Assembly (NCBI RefSeq): GCF_001306145.1
Contig: NZ_LGKO01000005.1
Span: forward strand, 434,001-498,000
Length of the DNA stretch: 64,000 nt
Reading direction: 5' to 3'
From: Thermanaerothrix daxensis
GTDB taxonomy: Bacteria > Chloroflexota > Anaerolineae > Anaerolineales > Anaerolineaceae
Part shown: piece after piece, positions 1 through 10,882 of the stretch
Position numbering within the stretch: position 1 is the first letter of the stretch
How the letters are laid out: each line of letters starts with the position of its first letter
Translations under genes and position numbers: made by a program
Notes under the pieces: model-generated
Told to the model about the DNA's origin: nothing
The model's database searches: none
What the model saw: only the letters and a program-made list of their open reading frames with translations

Positions 1-807
1 GTTGTTTATCTCCTGGCGCGCGAATTCTTTGAAAACGAAGTTGCCTTTCTTGCAACGTTTACATTTGCTTTGCTCGTTCCGGGTTATCAGTGGTTAATCG
101 TGGGTGGGGGGCTGACTCGTTCACCTGCCTTCTTTACCGGAACCATTGCCCTGTGGGTGTCTCTTAAATGGTTTAAGTCCGGGCATCTTCGCTATGCCGT
201 TCTCACAGGTCTTTGCTTGGGGGTAACTCTCCTTTTCCACCTGGAGATCGCCTGGGTTACATTCGTAAGTACGGTGGTGATCGGGTTTTTCAAGGGGCGT
301 TTAAAGCGAATACTGCGTGGAACTCTGATCGCCGTTCCTGTTATGCTAATGGTATCAGCGCCTTATTGGCTAACAATGCTAGCACGTTATGGTGTATCCA
401 TCTTTGCCCGTGCTATGGGAACAGGGAATTTGTTTGCATTTAACATCATCCTGACCAAACTTATCTTTAATAATTACACCCAGGAATCTTATTTCACGCC
501 CTTTGCAGTTTTTGCTTTATTGGGGTGGATCTACAGCCTGATGTATGGGGAAAAATGTCTCTCTATTTGGGTGCTGGTACTTTTATTTCTTGGTCCGCGA
601 AGCATAAATCGCTCGATTTCGATTCCGGTGGCCTACTTGAGTACGGTGGGTATCGTCAATGTGTTGTCGCCCGTGTTTCGTGCACCTCGGGGACAGTATT
701 CGACAGGCTCTCCTTTGCCAGGGAGCGTCTTTGCCGGTACCTCTCCATTGTTTATAAGGAATGGTCCTTATATCCTACGTGACATTAATTTTCAATGCCT
801 ACTATAA
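1..807 (+). CDS. Membrane glycosyltransferase-like protein, N-terminal part (5' truncated, frame broken)
   Basis: The reading frame is open from base 1, so the true start lies outside the window. The translated part is a hydrophobic polytopic membrane protein. It carries a short GGGLTRS stretch after the first visible span and further spans up to about base 660, in the style of Chloroflexota dolichyl-phosphate-mannose-type or ArnT-like glycosyltransferases. From about base 690 the frame stops looking like membrane protein and ends at 807, while a sensible continuation appears in another frame from 761. I read this as one gene broken by one or two frameshifts. The donor and acceptor are unknown. 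A sequencing error cannot be separated from a real mutation here. Confidence 0.6.
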   Translation, partial: VVYLLAREFFENEVAFLATFTFALLVPGYQWLIVGGGLTRSPAFFTGTIALWVSLKWFKSGHLRYAVLTGLCLGVTLLFHLEIAWVTFVSTVVIGFFKGRLKRILRGTLIAVPVMLMVSAPYWLTMLARYGVSIFARAMGTGNLFAFNIILTKLIFNNYTQESYFTPFAVFALLGWIYSLMYGEKCLSIWVLVLLFLGPRSINRSISIPVAYLSTVGIVNVLSPVFRAPRGQYSTGSPLPGSVFAGTSPLFIRNGPYILRDINFQCLL

Positions 808-1309
808 CCCTGTTTTGGACGATCCGCTTAAGCACCTGCCTAAGGCTGACCTGGCTGCCTTTGGGTGGCTATCCTCAAATATTCCCATGGAAAGTGAGGT
901 TTGGGTGGTCAGTTGTGCTTCAGATTGGGCTGTAGATCTAGTTTCCGAGTGGTTTCCGGCGCTTGCTCGGCGCAAGAGCATTCTAACAGTCCAGGGGACT
1001 GAATGGTTGCCCAATGGAGAGTTTGCCAGGATGGGAAAGGCCTGGGCTGAAATTAGATTTTGTTATCGAGATGAGAATGCTCTGAGTTGCCTTGAAGAAT
1101 ATGCCAGGAAACACGCTTTAAATTACACTCACATTTACCTGTCCGCCCCGGACTCTTCGTGGAGTTGTTCGGATGGCGGAAATTTATATCGTCTGAAGCA
1201 CCAGTTGGAGCAGGCGGCGCATTATCGCAAGATTTACTCGGAGAAACAGGTGGTTATTTTTGCCAGGGAAGAACAGAACACTTTAGAGACCGATTCATCA
1301 AAACAATAG
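761..1309 (+). CDS. C-terminal soluble part of the same glycosyltransferase-like protein
   Basis: This frame opens with the rest of a transmembrane span (about 15 hydrophobic residues). It continues into a soluble tail with the pattern LKHLPKADLAAFGWLSSNIP, then a DLVSEWFPALARR and a TVQGTEWLP segment. Such tails (an aspartate after a proline, A-x-x-W-L, then EWFP and GTEW) are typical of the extracytoplasmic end of large bacterial membrane glycosyltransferases. No ribosome binding site precedes the ATG at 761, and an in-frame stop lies at 755, so independent translation is doubtful. It is better read as the displaced C-terminus of the gene that begins before the window. It ends about 30 bases before the alpha-glucosidase gene. 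Confidence 0.5.
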   Translation: MVLISYVTLIFNAYYNPVLDDPLKHLPKADLAAFGWLSSNIPMESEVWVVSCASDWAVDLVSEWFPALARRKSILTVQGTEWLPNGEFARMGKAWAEIRFCYRDENALSCLEEYARKHALNYTHIYLSAPDSSWSCSDGGNLYRLKHQLEQAAHYRKIYSEKQVVIFAREEQNTLETDSSKQ

Positions 1310-1339
1310 ACCCCTTGAAGCGTGGAGGCAGGCGACATT

Positions 1340-2950
1340 ATGGAAAACCCTACTGATTTTCTCTGGTGGCGAGATGGCGTCATCTACCAGATTTACCCAC
1401 GTTCGTTCGCCGATAGCAATGGGGATGGTATTGGTGACCTGCCGGGTTTAATCTCCCGACTTGACTATTTGGCGGATTTGGGAGTAGATGCCATTTGGCT
1501 TTCACCCATTTATCCATCTCCCGATGTTGATTTTGGTTACGATGTGGCAGATTATCTCTCCATTGATCCACGTTTTGGCAGGATGGAGGATTTTGATCGT
1601 CTGATCGAAGCGGCTCATCACCGTGGCATTCGGGTGATTTTAGATCTGGTGCTCAATCACACCTCTGATCGTCATCCCTGGTTCCAGGAATCGCGGCGCT
1701 CACGGGATAATCCCTATCAGGATTGGTATCTCTGGCGCGATCCGCGCCCCGGGGGGCGTCCCCCAAATAACTGGGCATCTGTGTTTGGGGGAAGGGGGTG
1801 GGAATTCGAGCCCCAGCGTGGTCAGTTCTATTTCCACATGTTCTACAAGGAGCAGCCGGATTTGAATTGGCGCAATCCGAAAGTGCGCCAGGCCATGTTG
1901 GATGTGTTTCGTTTCTGGTTGGAACGAGGTGTGGATGGCTTTCGCCTGGACGTTTTCAATGTCTACTTTAAGCATCCTGAATTCCCTAATAATCCATTCC
2001 GCCTCGGATTACGGGCGTTTGATTGCCAGCATCATATCTACGACATTGATCAGCCTGAAATGATCCCCCTGCTGCGCGAGATTCGGGCTATTTTGGATGC
2101 CTACCCTGAGCGGTATGCGGTTGGAGAGACATTTTTGAGCACACCCGAAAAGGCAGCGCGCTACTGTGCTCCTGGCTTGCTCCACGCCACGTTCGATTTC
2201 ACTTTCTTGCATTGCCCCTGGCGCCCTGAGTGCTTCCTGCGGGCGATTCAGACCTGGGAGCATGCACTTGGGGCCGAGTCCTGGCCTACTTATGTCTTGA
2301 ATAACCATGACAACCCACGTGCAGCGACCCGATACGTCCGAGGCGAGAACGATGCACGCCTGAAAGTTGCTGCCACATTGTTGCTGACCCTGCGGGGAAC
2401 TCCGTTTATGTACTACGGTGAGGAAATCGGAATGCGAGATATCCGCGTTTCACGGGCGGAGATTAAGGACCCCATCGGAAAACGTTATTGGCCTTTCTAC
2501 AAAGGGCGGGATGGTTGTCGTTCGCCAATGCAGTGGGATGGCTCTTCCCATGCCGGGTTCACCACCGGGGTCCCCTGGTTGCCGGTGCACCCCAACTACC
2601 GTTGGCGGAATGTGGAAGCTCAATTGCAGGATGAACGCTCGCTACTGAATCACTACCGGCGCTTGCTCCGCTTGCGGAAGGACAAAGTGGCCCTACGGCG
2701 GGGGCTCTTTCAGCCTCTGAGTTTTGAGCCGCGCCGCTTGCTGGCCTACTTGCGCCAGTTTGAAAACCAGACGATCCTGGTGGCCTTGAACTTCAGCACG
2801 CGCCCCGTGCGTCTGGCGCTGGGTGGAACGCTGCGAGCTGCACGTTGGAGGCCGCTTTTTTCCACCTATGGTGATGAACCAGCGATGCCCCGAGACGGTT
2901 TCCTGGCTTTACGCGGGGATGAGGCTGTTATCCTAGAGCGAGAAGATTAA
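1340..2950 (+). CDS. GH13 alpha-glucosidase / oligo-1,6-glucosidase-like enzyme
   Basis: This cytoplasmic glycoside hydrolase of the alpha-amylase family (536 residues, normal for the oligo-1,6-glucosidase group) probably cleaves short alpha-glucosides. A (beta/alpha)8 barrel starts at WWRDGVIYQIYPRSF. The nucleophile aspartate lies in GFRLDVFN near residue 204, the acid/base glutamate in VGETFL near 262, and the third carboxylate in NNHDN near 323. QPDLNW marks the alpha-glucosidase subgroup rather than true alpha-amylases. A small beta-sandwich closes the protein. I chose the ATG at 1340 because GGAGGC lies about ten bases upstream; a GTG at 1322 is in frame but lacks such a site. No signal peptide is visible. 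Trehalose-related activity is possible. Confidence 0.85.
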   Translation: MENPTDFLWWRDGVIYQIYPRSFADSNGDGIGDLPGLISRLDYLADLGVDAIWLSPIYPSPDVDFGYDVADYLSIDPRFGRMEDFDRLIEAAHHRGIRVILDLVLNHTSDRHPWFQESRRSRDNPYQDWYLWRDPRPGGRPPNNWASVFGGRGWEFEPQRGQFYFHMFYKEQPDLNWRNPKVRQAMLDVFRFWLERGVDGFRLDVFNVYFKHPEFPNNPFRLGLRAFDCQHHIYDIDQPEMIPLLREIRAILDAYPERYAVGETFLSTPEKAARYCAPGLLHATFDFTFLHCPWRPECFLRAIQTWEHALGAESWPTYVLNNHDNPRAATRYVRGENDARLKVAATLLLTLRGTPFMYYGEEIGMRDIRVSRAEIKDPIGKRYWPFYKGRDGCRSPMQWDGSSHAGFTTGVPWLPVHPNYRWRNVEAQLQDERSLLNHYRRLLRLRKDKVALRRGLFQPLSFEPRRLLAYLRQFENQTILVALNFSTRPVRLALGGTLRAARWRPLFSTYGDEPAMPRDGFLALRGDEAVILERED

Positions 2951-2978
2951 TCAAGCGCCTGAGTCTCCGCTGTTGGTT

Positions 2979-4088
2979 TCACTCGGCATCTAGTTCTGCT
3001 TCGCGTTCGCCCAGCGGCTCCAAATTAAAGGGCACACCGACCTGCTCGCCGCCTTCACGCAGTGATTTGACCACTTCGGTCAACAAGGGTACGCCTTCAC
3101 GCGCATACCGTTCGGCGTTTTCAAATTCCTTTTCACCATGAATGAAAATACGGTCTTCCCCCTCGGCCTTGGGGGACTCTCTTATCATGCGGATCAGGCG
3201 ATCCATGTCGGCTTTGAACTCATCCACCGGACGGAGTGCATCCACGCGGATGGCGGCAAAAAAGTGCCCCACATTTGCCGGCCGTCCTTCACCCGGTTGC
3301 GCCACTTCAATGCTGTAGGCGGCTCCCGAAAGCACGCCGGAAAGGATATCTACTACCATTGACAAGCCGTAGCCTTTATAGCCGCGCATCAGAGCCGTGC
3401 CTCCCAAAGGGAGCAGGGCCCCGCCCTTTAAAACGGCTTTGGGGTCCGTAGTGACTTTCCCACTAGAATCAATACCCCAACCTTCTGGAATGGGCAGACC
3501 GGCTTTATCGTATACCGTGATCTTGCCGATGGGCACGATACTGGTGGCCATATCCAGTACGAAGGGACGTTCCTGGCCGGCTGGTGCGGCAACAGCGATG
3601 GGGTTGGTGCCAAGCATTGCCTTACGCCCGTAGGTGGGAGCCACCAGGGGTTGCGAATTGGTCAGGCTAATGCCGATCATGTCATGGGGCAGGGCCATCA
3701 TGGCGTAGTAACCCGCAATGCCGTAGTGATTGCTGTTGCGCACGGTGACCATGGCCATTCCAACTTCGCGCGCCTTTTCGATGCAGCGTTGCATAGCACG
3801 GTATGCCACAACCTGCCCTAATCCGCGTCCACCGTCTAGAAGTAGGGTGGCGGGGGTTTCACGAATCACCTGAAGGGGGGAGTGAACGTCAATCAGTCCT
3901 TTGCGGATGCGATTGCCGTAATAAGTGTGGAGCCGGATGATTCCGTGAGAGGCTACGCCTCTCAAGTCAGCAGCCAGCAGTACATCGGCCGCAATGTGGG
4001 CGTCCTCTGCGGGGACGCCCATGTGGGTGAAGAAGCGCACCATATAATCTTTCAGCGCATTGGCCTGGAAAAGCAAGACACGTGGCAT
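2979..4088 (-). CDS. Malate/L-lactate dehydrogenase family protein (Ldh2/YlbC type)
   Basis: A 369-residue NAD(P)-dependent 2-hydroxyacid or ketimine oxidoreductase of the Ldh2 superfamily, unrelated to the classical Rossmann lactate dehydrogenases. Family marks are DLRGVASHG near residue 42, RNSNHYGIAGYY near residue 115 with the conserved histidine, LGTNPIAVAAP near 160, and a GYKGYGLSMVVD stretch near 240 that contributes to the active site. The substrate cannot be read from the sequence: malate, lactate, ureidoglycolate and delta1-piperideine-2-carboxylate are all reduced or oxidised by relatives. GGAGG sits six bases before the ATG. The gene follows gyrB by 32 bases on the same strand and converges on the GH13 gene. 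Confidence 0.85.
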   Translation of the reverse strand: MPRVLLFQANALKDYMVRFFTHMGVPAEDAHIAADVLLAADLRGVASHGIIRLHTYYGNRIRKGLIDVHSPLQVIRETPATLLLDGGRGLGQVVAYRAMQRCIEKAREVGMAMVTVRNSNHYGIAGYYAMMALPHDMIGISLTNSQPLVAPTYGRKAMLGTNPIAVAAPAGQERPFVLDMATSIVPIGKITVYDKAGLPIPEGWGIDSSGKVTTDPKAVLKGGALLPLGGTALMRGYKGYGLSMVVDILSGVLSGAAYSIEVAQPGEGRPANVGHFFAAIRVDALRPVDEFKADMDRLIRMIRESPKAEGEDRIFIHGEKEFENAERYAREGVPLLTEVVKSLREGGEQVGVPFNLEPLGEREAELDAE

Positions 4089-4120
4089 GGACTACCTCCA
4101 AAAAAAGCCCTATGCCTATA

Positions 4121-6079
<1,959 letters not shown>

Positions 6080-7075
6080 TCATTGGCTTTTAGCGGCGAT
6101 ATTAGCGGCCGTGCGTTGAACTAAAAATTGCATCCACTGGATACCGCGACGATAATAGACGAAACTGGCTGCCAGGATAGCAGAATAGATAAAAGCATGG
6201 CCTAGAATGCCCACAAGGGTCAGCCAGGAATCAGTTGGTGCGGAGCGCCAGAGCAGATCCAGCCCCTGTCCTAAGATCAGCGCCATCAGGATGAAGATGG
6301 GCAGACCGGGCAGGAAAGGTTGAACTAATACCATGCTCTTAAGGGCAGCCTGGATGGGGTTAAGGTTCAGGGCAAAAATTCCATGGGGCGTAAAGACCAG
6401 AGGAAACAAGATCATGATGACGAGCAGCCCACCGACGAAGAAAGCCACATTTCCTAAACCAGGCAAGAGCCATGCAACCAATCCGACCAGTAAAAAGGCG
6501 GGCACACTCAAAATGGCCAGGAGAATGTAAAAGAGGATAGAAAATCCCAACGCCGAGGGCACCTGATGACCGATGAAACGCGTGAGTTCAAGATCAGGTG
6601 CTTCTGCTGTTGCATTGGCCAGCAAGGCGAAGTACAGACAGCCCAGCACAAAGCCCAATGCCAGGAGCAAAACCCCTACGCTGAGCAGTTCTCCCAGGCT
6701 TGTGATTTGTAGATTGCGGGCCATTCCCAATGGAGTAAGGTTATCCGAAAGGCCGCCGAACAAACTGGGAACTCCGATGGGAAATGTTCTGAGCAGTCCC
6801 ATGAGGTTGATCTCTTTCAGCAAGGCTTCCCAGGCTTCTGCAAACGATGTAGATGAAGGTGGGTTGCCATAGTGCTCAAGAGAGGCAATCATAGCCCGAA
6901 TGGCAGGTGTAAAGATCTGTTCTACTCTCAATCTAGGGGCAAGCCATAAGAGCAAATCCACACCTACTGGGAGCAGAATCAAATAAAGATGACTGGCTAC
7001 CGTATTGAAGCCAGCAATAAAAGCCGCCATTATGTTTGGCGGTTGTTCACGTACCGATTCAGGAGAAACAGCCAT
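6080..7075 (-). CDS. Polytopic membrane protein of unknown function
   Basis: I do not recognise this 331-residue protein. It has a first hydrophobic span near residue 30, a soluble extracytoplasmic-like loop between about 50 and 120, then about five strongly hydrophobic stretches (near 135, 175, 205, 265 and 295) and a short basic tail. This resembles Anaerolineae proteins of unknown role encoded near gyrB. Transcription probably starts at a TAAAAT box (bases 7085-7090) only nine bases before the ATG, so the message may be leaderless. It lies 36 bases upstream of gyrB on the same strand and may be cotranscribed with it. Confidence 0.6.
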   Translation of the reverse strand: MAVSPESVREQPPNIMAAFIAGFNTVASHLYLILLPVGVDLLLWLAPRLRVEQIFTPAIRAMIASLEHYGNPPSSTSFAEAWEALLKEINLMGLLRTFPIGVPSLFGGLSDNLTPLGMARNLQITSLGELLSVGVLLLALGFVLGCLYFALLANATAEAPDLELTRFIGHQVPSALGFSILFYILLAILSVPAFLLVGLVAWLLPGLGNVAFFVGGLLVIMILFPLVFTPHGIFALNLNPIQAALKSMVLVQPFLPGLPIFILMALILGQGLDLLWRSAPTDSWLTLVGILGHAFIYSAILAASFVYYRRGIQWMQFLVQRTAANIAAKSQ

Positions 7076-7084
7076 ACGTGTTAC

Positions 7085-7090
7085 ATTTTA
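7085..7090 (-). promoter_or_regulatory. -10 box directly before the membrane protein start
   Basis: TAAAAT on the minus strand lies nine bases before the ATG at 7075. Initiation about seven bases downstream would leave a leader of only a few bases. No convincing -35 box is seen. Confidence 0.4.
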
Positions 7091-7171
7091 CCACACGCCA
7101 ATAACAAAGCCCTGAACAGAAAGCGTTTGCATGACCGCTTTGTACGCCTGCCCTTCTTAAACCTTGCGTGC

Positions 7172-7177
7172 TATAAT
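7172..7177 (+). promoter_or_regulatory. -10 box for the HNH gene
   Basis: A consensus TATAAT lies 36 bases before the ATG at 7213. No good -35 box is found at 17 bases, so this rests mainly on the -10 match and on the location in the divergent intergenic region. Confidence 0.45.
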
Positions 7178-7212
7178 GAAGGCGTAATTCTTTCGCGCCT
7201 GCGATTTGAGCG

Positions 7213-7716
7213 ATGTCTGAGAGTGTTCTGGTTTTAAATGCCAATTTTGAGCCTATCAATGTGTGCAACCTTCAGCGTGCTATCGGGTTGATATTGACGA
7301 ACCGGGCGACGCTGGTGTTGAACGGTCGCGGGGAGATTCACACGGTTAATCGAGTTTTCCCACGTCCTTCCATCATCCGGTTGCAGCACATGGTGCACCG
7401 TCCCCGCCCTAAAGTTAAACTGACTCGGCGTGAAGTCTTCCGGCGGGATAATTACACCTGTCAGTATTGTGGTCGGCGCACGAATGATCTCACGGTAGAT
7501 CATGTGGTCCCCCGTCACATGGGGGGACAGCATACCTGGACCAATGTTGTCACAGCGTGTGCGGCTTGTAATCATCGCAAGGGCGGGCGCACTCTGGCTG
7601 AGGCGGGTATGACCCTTTTACGCCAACCGACCGAGCCGCCCAACACTGCACTCTACATCTTTGGGCGCCATCTCAGCGAATATGCTGAATGGGCTCCGTT
7701 TCTCTCCGGTTGGTAG
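7213..7716 (+). CDS. HNH endonuclease family protein
   Basis: A 167-residue protein with a conserved N-terminal beta region (SVLVLNANFEPINV) found in many stand-alone bacterial HNH proteins, and a C-terminal HNH metal-finger nuclease domain. The finger has CQYCG near residue 83, the catalytic VDHVVPRHMGG near 97, an asparagine in WTNVV, and the second zinc pair CAACN near 117. A metal-dependent DNA nick or cut is the expected chemistry; the physiological target is not known for this class. No intein, intron or mobile element surrounds it, so a homing function is unlikely. The upstream ribosome site is weak. It converges on the MBL hydrolase with five bases between stops. Confidence 0.8.
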   Translation: MSESVLVLNANFEPINVCNLQRAIGLILTNRATLVLNGRGEIHTVNRVFPRPSIIRLQHMVHRPRPKVKLTRREVFRRDNYTCQYCGRRTNDLTVDHVVPRHMGGQHTWTNVVTACAACNHRKGGRTLAEAGMTLLRQPTEPPNTALYIFGRHLSEYAEWAPFLSGW

Positions 7717-7721
7717 CCCCA

Positions 7722-8468
7722 TTACACCATAATTTGCATTAAATCGCGTGCCAGTGAGACTGGGCCGGTAAAGGCCTTACGTGCGCGTGCTACCCAGGCT
7801 TCGGGCTGGGTTAGAGGGGGGGTGTGGATAAGGTAGAGCGCCCCAACCTGCGCCTGAGCGGCAATGTGCCCGGCCTGTTCAGGAGAGGTGTGACCGGGCC
7901 CCTCACCGGTGGCTTCGTGCAGGAGGACATTGACCCCCTGAGCCAGGCGGATTACATTCTCGCAGGGCTCTGTGTCGCTGGAGTAGGCAAGGCTCCCGTT
8001 TGCCAGTTCGATGCGCAGCCCCAGGGTGGGCAGGAAATGCTTAACTGGGGCCGCATAAACCCGCCAGAGGGGAGTGTGAATGAAACAAGTCATGGCCTCT
8101 TCGGGTACATGGATATATTCCACCGGATAGAAACCCGGCCATTTCTCCCACTCATAAAGGTCCATCATGGACTGCAGGCGTTCCATTGCGTGAGCCGGTC
8201 CGTAAACCTTAAGGGGATCCTGCCGCCCGAGGAGCCATAGATCCATCAGCAGCAAGGGCACCCCAGACACATGATCCGGGTGAAAGTGCGTGATGATCAG
8301 GCTGTTAATGTGACGCCAGGAGAGACCCGCGCGCATTAAGCGAGCAATGGGGCTCCCGGGGGCATCAATCAATAGAATCTGATCCTCTTCAACGATTGCC
8401 AGGTGAGTATTTTCGCGATGTTCATCGGCAACCGCATAGGCCGAACCCAGGATTACAATGCGTCCCAT
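7722..8468 (-). CDS. MBL-fold metallohydrolase, ribonuclease Z-like
   Basis: A 248-residue cytoplasmic metallo-beta-lactamase-fold hydrolase. The zinc motif THFHPDHVSG lies near residue 60, further ligands are in SSDTEP near 155 and LLHEATG near 175, and HTP near 222 completes the site. The order and length match short ribonuclease Z-like or arylsulfatase-like proteins, but the RNase Z exosite is not evident, so the substrate may be an ester rather than a tRNA precursor. It is the last gene of a long minus-strand run, 48 bases after the ABC permease. Confidence 0.75.
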   Translation of the reverse strand: MGRIVILGSAYAVADEHRENTHLAIVEEDQILLIDAPGSPIARLMRAGLSWRHINSLIITHFHPDHVSGVPLLLMDLWLLGRQDPLKVYGPAHAMERLQSMMDLYEWEKWPGFYPVEYIHVPEEAMTCFIHTPLWRVYAAPVKHFLPTLGLRIELANGSLAYSSDTEPCENVIRLAQGVNVLLHEATGEGPGHTSPEQAGHIAAQAQVGALYLIHTPPLTQPEAWVARARKAFTGPVSLARDLMQIMV

Positions 8469-8516
8469 GAGTCAATTCTCCTTCTCGATTTGCTTGGGTG
8501 TTGCTCCTATTGGAGT

Positions 8517-9944
8517 TTAGCGGAAAAGCAGGTAGCGGGCAATTTGGGGGGTGATCCAGGTTTCAATGAGGGCCGCCAGCACCAGGAGTGGGATGACCGC
8601 ACCCAGCATGATTTTAAACCACCGGGCAATGCCGGCCAACAGAGCCTCGCTGAATGTTTTACCGCGCTGGGGGGTGATCATCCCCAGGCCAATTTCCAGG
8701 GTGGCTGTGGTGGCTAACCACAGTGCTGGCACCTCAAAAAGGCCATGGGGGAGGATGGCTCCCACAATGAATAAGGAGGGTGCAAAGCCGTTATTGCTCA
8801 GTGCCTGGATTAAGAAGCCGACTATGCCCATGGTAGCCAGCATGGGAAGCACGCCCAACACACCAAATGAAAAACTACCCAGGATCAGCCCCAGGAATAG
8901 CGCGCGCAGATTTTGACCGAGGATCGCGGTAAATGTACCGGGTGATCCCATCGGCCAGAGGGTGGTCCATTGTGAAAGGCGCTGATTCACCTGAGTTTGG
9001 TTGAGATCGAGTTGCAGGGGGAAGCGATGGGCTAAGTGAGCACCCAGGCCCAAACCAACCAGCGCCAGCACTGCGGCTATCAGCAGTGTCCAGCGCATCT
9101 CTGCCAGGGTGCGTGGGATTTCTGTCCGGATCCAGGAGAGCACACTGCGAGCCTCACCGCGGAAGTGCCGCACAAAGGTCCGCCAGCCCCAGGCCAGATC
9201 CAGGGTATCCAATTCACGCCCCAGGAGTTCTTCGCGTTGGAAATGGGCCAGGCCCACCCGCACCAGCAAGATTGCCAGCACCAGAAGACCGAACACGGCC
9301 CACCACAAGATTGTGTTCTGTCGCCCCCAGAACATGATGGCAGTTTCTCCCTGGATGAGCAAGGCCATGGGGATCACAATAAAACTGGCCAGCAGGTTGG
9401 CGGCACGTACCGAGGTGGCTTGACTGGACGCTACTACTGCCCCGCTGACCATAACCAGGGCGTGGAAGAAGGTCAGACTGAATACCTGAAGCACCACCTC
9501 CACAGGTGGTAAAGTCACTCGATTGAGCGCCAGACCCAGCGTGTACACTCCCATCCCCAGGAAGGCGGCCATCAAGGGTAGCACCATCGAGGAAAGTAAT
9601 TTGCCGGTATATAGTTGCCAGTCCTCAAGGGGGGTGCTCAGCAGGGGTTCGATGCTCCCACGCTCCTTCTCGCCCACAAAACTTTCCAGGGCGATCACCA
9701 GTGAGATGGAAATGGGGAAGAATCCCACCACAAGCATTAAGAAGGGCACCATGCGTTCGCCAACCAGTTCGGCGCCATACTGGCGGACGAAATTGAGCAT
9801 TTGCTGGGCGAAGAAGTTCATCAGGAAAGGAAAGAACGCCGTGAGAAAGAAAATAGGCGTTAGAATGCGCCAGTCGCGAAATTGATCGCGAATCTCTCGC
9901 CGGGCGATGATCCAGACAGGTTGCAAGGCTTCACGCCATGGCAT
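8517..9944 (-). CDS. ABC-2 type permease fused to a SpoIIM/DUF95-like membrane domain
   Basis: A 475-residue integral membrane protein in two parts. Residues 1 to about 250 look like an ABC-2 or NatB-type exporter permease: a cytoplasmic amphipathic start (WIIARREIRDQFRD), six spans, and an ESFVGEKERGSIEPLLSTPL segment typical of this family. Residues about 270-475 resemble the stage II sporulation protein M family, with a long extracytoplasmic loop followed by FTAILGQNLRAL and ILPHGLFEVPAL. The start overlaps the ATPase gene by 14 bases, so the two are translationally coupled and should form one exporter. Substrate unknown. The two halves are usually separate proteins. Confidence 0.75.
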   Translation of the reverse strand: MPWREALQPVWIIARREIRDQFRDWRILTPIFFLTAFFPFLMNFFAQQMLNFVRQYGAELVGERMVPFLMLVVGFFPISISLVIALESFVGEKERGSIEPLLSTPLEDWQLYTGKLLSSMVLPLMAAFLGMGVYTLGLALNRVTLPPVEVVLQVFSLTFFHALVMVSGAVVASSQATSVRAANLLASFIVIPMALLIQGETAIMFWGRQNTILWWAVFGLLVLAILLVRVGLAHFQREELLGRELDTLDLAWGWRTFVRHFRGEARSVLSWIRTEIPRTLAEMRWTLLIAAVLALVGLGLGAHLAHRFPLQLDLNQTQVNQRLSQWTTLWPMGSPGTFTAILGQNLRALFLGLILGSFSFGVLGVLPMLATMGIVGFLIQALSNNGFAPSLFIVGAILPHGLFEVPALWLATTATLEIGLGMITPQRGKTFSEALLAGIARWFKIMLGAVIPLLVLAALIETWITPQIARYLLFR

Positions 9945-10863
9945 GAGGCTCCTCCATTGTCATAGCACGCAGATAGGCTTCTTCCAGGCTGCGCGGTAAC
10001 TCGCTGAAAGTGAGGAGGGGCATTTTCGCTGCGGTCAACGCACCCAGGAGAAGGGGGTTGGTCCGGTGTGGCTCTTCAATTCGAAAATGAATCCAATCAG
10101 ACCCGCGGCCAACTACCTCAACGCCGGGTGGCAGGGTGGGAAGAGGATCGTTCCAGGGTTGAGCAAAACGGATCTCATACAGGGGGGCCCCCAGCAGATG
10201 GCGCTTAAGTGCCTCGGGGGTGTCGTTGAAAAGGATGCGGCCGCGGCGAATGATGGCAATGCGGTCCGCTAATGCTTCTGCCTCGGTCAGGTTGTGTGTG
10301 CAGAGGACAATGGAATGCTGGGCTTTGCGTAAACTGTGAATGGTTTCGCGCACAATGCGTGCGTTTTCGGGGTCCATGGCTGAGGTGGGCTCGTCCAGTA
10401 GCAGGACCGGGGGTGAATGTAGGAGAGCACGCACCAGGGCCAGTTTCTGACGCATGCCCTTGGAGTACTCACCGATGCGCCGGCGGGCGGCTTCTTCCAA
10501 TCCAAATTGTTCCAGTAGGGTGTGTACGCGCCGGCGGCTGTTTTCTCCCTTCAGACCATAGAGCTCGGCAAAGAAGAGCAGGTACTCCTCCCCGCTCATT
10601 CGTGCATAAAGTCCATGGTGCTCGGTTAACACCCCCACGTTGGCACGTACTTTTTGGGGGTGCTGAATCACGTCAAAACCAGCCACCCACGCGCGGCCGC
10701 GCGTGGGGCGCAACACCGAGGTCAGCAGGCGCACTGTAGTGGTCTTGCCGGCGCCGTTGGGGCCCAGCAGGGCCAGCACCTCGCCCGTTTCGACGCGGAG
10801 GTTAACGCCATCCACGGCGACAAACTCCCCGAATGCTTTACTCAAATCCTCGGTTTGTATCAT
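9931..10863 (-). CDS. ABC transporter ATP-binding protein
   Basis: A 310-residue nucleotide-binding subunit of an ABC-2 exporter. Walker A GPNGAGKTT lies near residue 36, the signature YSKGMRQK near 133, Walker B VLLLDEPTS near 155, and the switch histidine in CTHNL near 190. Beyond residue 215 is a C-terminal extension of about 95 residues common to NatA/CcmA-like exporters. Its partner is the permease-SpoIIM fusion encoded next, with a 14-base overlap. It lies 19 bases downstream of lgt, but nothing links its cargo to lipoproteins. Confidence 0.9.
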   Translation of the reverse strand: MIQTEDLSKAFGEFVAVDGVNLRVETGEVLALLGPNGAGKTTTVRLLTSVLRPTRGRAWVAGFDVIQHPQKVRANVGVLTEHHGLYARMSGEEYLLFFAELYGLKGENSRRRVHTLLEQFGLEEAARRRIGEYSKGMRQKLALVRALLHSPPVLLLDEPTSAMDPENARIVRETIHSLRKAQHSIVLCTHNLTEAEALADRIAIIRRGRILFNDTPEALKRHLLGAPLYEIRFAQPWNDPLPTLPPGVEVVGRGSDWIHFRIEEPHRTNPLLLGALTAAKMPLLTFSELPRSLEEAYLRAMTMEEPHAMA

Positions 10864-10882
10864 TCCCCCTGCTCCTGGTGAC

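Noticed and set aside
9036-9512. 158-codon open frame opposite the permease-SpoIIM gene
   Set aside because: Glutamine- and histidine-rich composition typical of an antisense frame; no ribosome site.
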